5,741 bases of DNA, from NCBI GenBank assembly GCA_003165855.1, contig PMXH01000416.1, positions 386 through 6,126 on the forward strand. Reading direction: 5' to 3'. The notes under the pieces are model-generated. The model saw only the letters and a list, made by a program, of their open reading frames with translations. It was not told the DNA's origin and did not search any database. The position numbers and the translations under genes are program-made. This document shows, piece after piece, positions 5,010-5,741 of this stretch (positions are counted from its first letter, which is position 1; every line of letters begins with the position of its first letter). Source of the stretch: Acidobacteriaceae bacterium (lineage in GTDB: Bacteria; Acidobacteriota; Terriglobia; Terriglobales; Acidobacteriaceae).

Positions 5010-5741
5010 GTGAATGCTAGGTTAGGGGTGGCGGTAGTTGACGATTCAGCGCCGGCGGTGTCGTGTGCCCCAGCCTTTGGCGATGCGTGCTACACCCGTT
5101 TCCATGTGGGTGGAGTCACGGTAGAAGTGACTGGCGACCACGCTTCAGATCTCAATTTAGATCCAACCCTGGAACCGTTTCGGATCGAGTCCGGCAAGGG
5201 CGACATTAGCATCCAGGTGAAATGGGTCGATAGGCTTCCCAGGCCGCGGCAACGGCAGCTTTTCGATTCGGGATGCGTCTGGCGATTGTACGAGAAGGGT
5301 GCCGGATTTCAATTCGATTTCAGCGTTGCGAGTCTGGACGGTGCTTCCTATAAGCGGCTTCTGGTCGATGAGCGATTCCGCAGCGCCTCGTTGCTGCTAA
5401 GTCGAGAATGCTTCGAGAGTTGCGACACCGCCATTCCTCTGGAGTATCCCCTCGACGAACTCCTGATCATGCACCGCCTCACGCAGGAGCGGGCCATTGA
5501 ATTACACGGCGTCGGAATCGTAGGCCCGAACGGCGCGAGCAACTTGTTCGTCGGCCATTCCGGGGCAGGGAAGAGCACGACGGCGCGGCTGTGGACTTCG
5601 CTTCACAAAGTAGAAATCCTGAGCGACGACCGCATCATTGTCCGTGAAAGCGACAACCAAATCTTCATGTACGGAACCCCGTGGCACGGCGAGTCGCATT
5701 TTGCCATGCCCGGACGTGCTCCGCTGGGACGAATCTTCGTG
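5010..5741 (+). CDS. HPr kinase-like P-loop protein, N-terminal 244 residues, cut by the right edge
   Basis: Translating from GTG 5010 gives an open frame to the right edge. The first roughly 150 residues are a poorly conserved, beta-rich-looking region. It is followed by 'LDELLIMHRLTQERAIELHGVGIV' (148-171), the Walker A loop GHSGAGKSTT (182-191), 'ILSDDRIIV' (203-211) with the paired Asp typical of HprK/PEP-carboxykinase-type kinases, and 'YGTPWHGE' (221-228). This is the HPr kinase-like family that recurs in peptide-modification gene clusters rather than the true HPr kinase of sugar regulation, whose N-terminal domain is absent. In the paeninodin lasso-peptide cluster a homologue phosphorylates a serine of the precursor, so a peptide-phosphorylating role is a reasonable inference here. 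The start lies 8 bases after the precursor stop; AGGGGC (5000-5005) overlaps that stop codon and can serve as ribosome binding site. An internal GTG (5028) is an alternative start. Confidence 0.85.
   Translation, partial: MNARLGVAVVDDSAPAVSCAPAFGDACYTRFHVGGVTVEVTGDHASDLNLDPTLEPFRIESGKGDISIQVKWVDRLPRPRQRQLFDSGCVWRLYEKGAGFQFDFSVASLDGASYKRLLVDERFRSASLLLSRECFESCDTAIPLEYPLDELLIMHRLTQERAIELHGVGIVGPNGASNLFVGHSGAGKSTTARLWTSLHKVEILSDDRIIVRESDNQIFMYGTPWHGESHFAMPGRAPLGRIFV

Noticed and set aside
1..5741. CRISPR array, tRNA, rRNA or insertion sequence
   Set aside because: I saw no regularly spaced repeats with spacers, no cloverleaf or rRNA sequence, and no transposase coding region.

Overview
The window holds two unrelated blocks. 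The left block (1-2651) is read on the minus strand: the first two thirds of an acetyl-CoA synthetase gene running off the left edge, then a solute-binding-protein-like gene. The right block (3046-5741) is read on the plus strand and looks like a compact operon for a ribosomally synthesised, post-translationally modified peptide (RiPP). A 394-base divergent intergenic region with a small repeat/hairpin cluster separates the blocks.

The right block contains, in order: a PqqD-like RiPP recognition element protein (3046-3441), a radical SAM/SPASM peptide-modifying enzyme (3474-4802, real start possibly 3537), a 57-residue peptide with three cysteines and a leader-like N-terminal half (4828-5001), and an HPr-kinase-like P-loop protein cut by the right edge (from 5010). 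Gaps are 8 to 32 bases if the longest radical SAM start is used, which suggests one transcript. The proposed division of labour is that the PqqD domain binds the leader, the radical SAM enzyme modifies the Cys/Gly/Ser-rich core, and the HPr-kinase-like protein may phosphorylate a Ser or Thr of the peptide. No peptidase or exporter is visible; they may lie beyond the right edge. Nothing suggests PQQ synthesis.

The organism is a bacterium with moderately high GC. The gene style (signal-less sugar-binding-like protein, stand-alone PqqD, SPASM enzyme, HprK-like kinase, short peptide with an 'RPEEAVLG' leader end) reminds me of Acidobacteriota. This is an impression from sequence character, not a database result.

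The non-coding stretches are 1338-1694 (upstream of acs, containing an overlapping inverted-repeat cluster) and 2652-3045 (the divergent region). I could not identify a convincing promoter or riboswitch in either.
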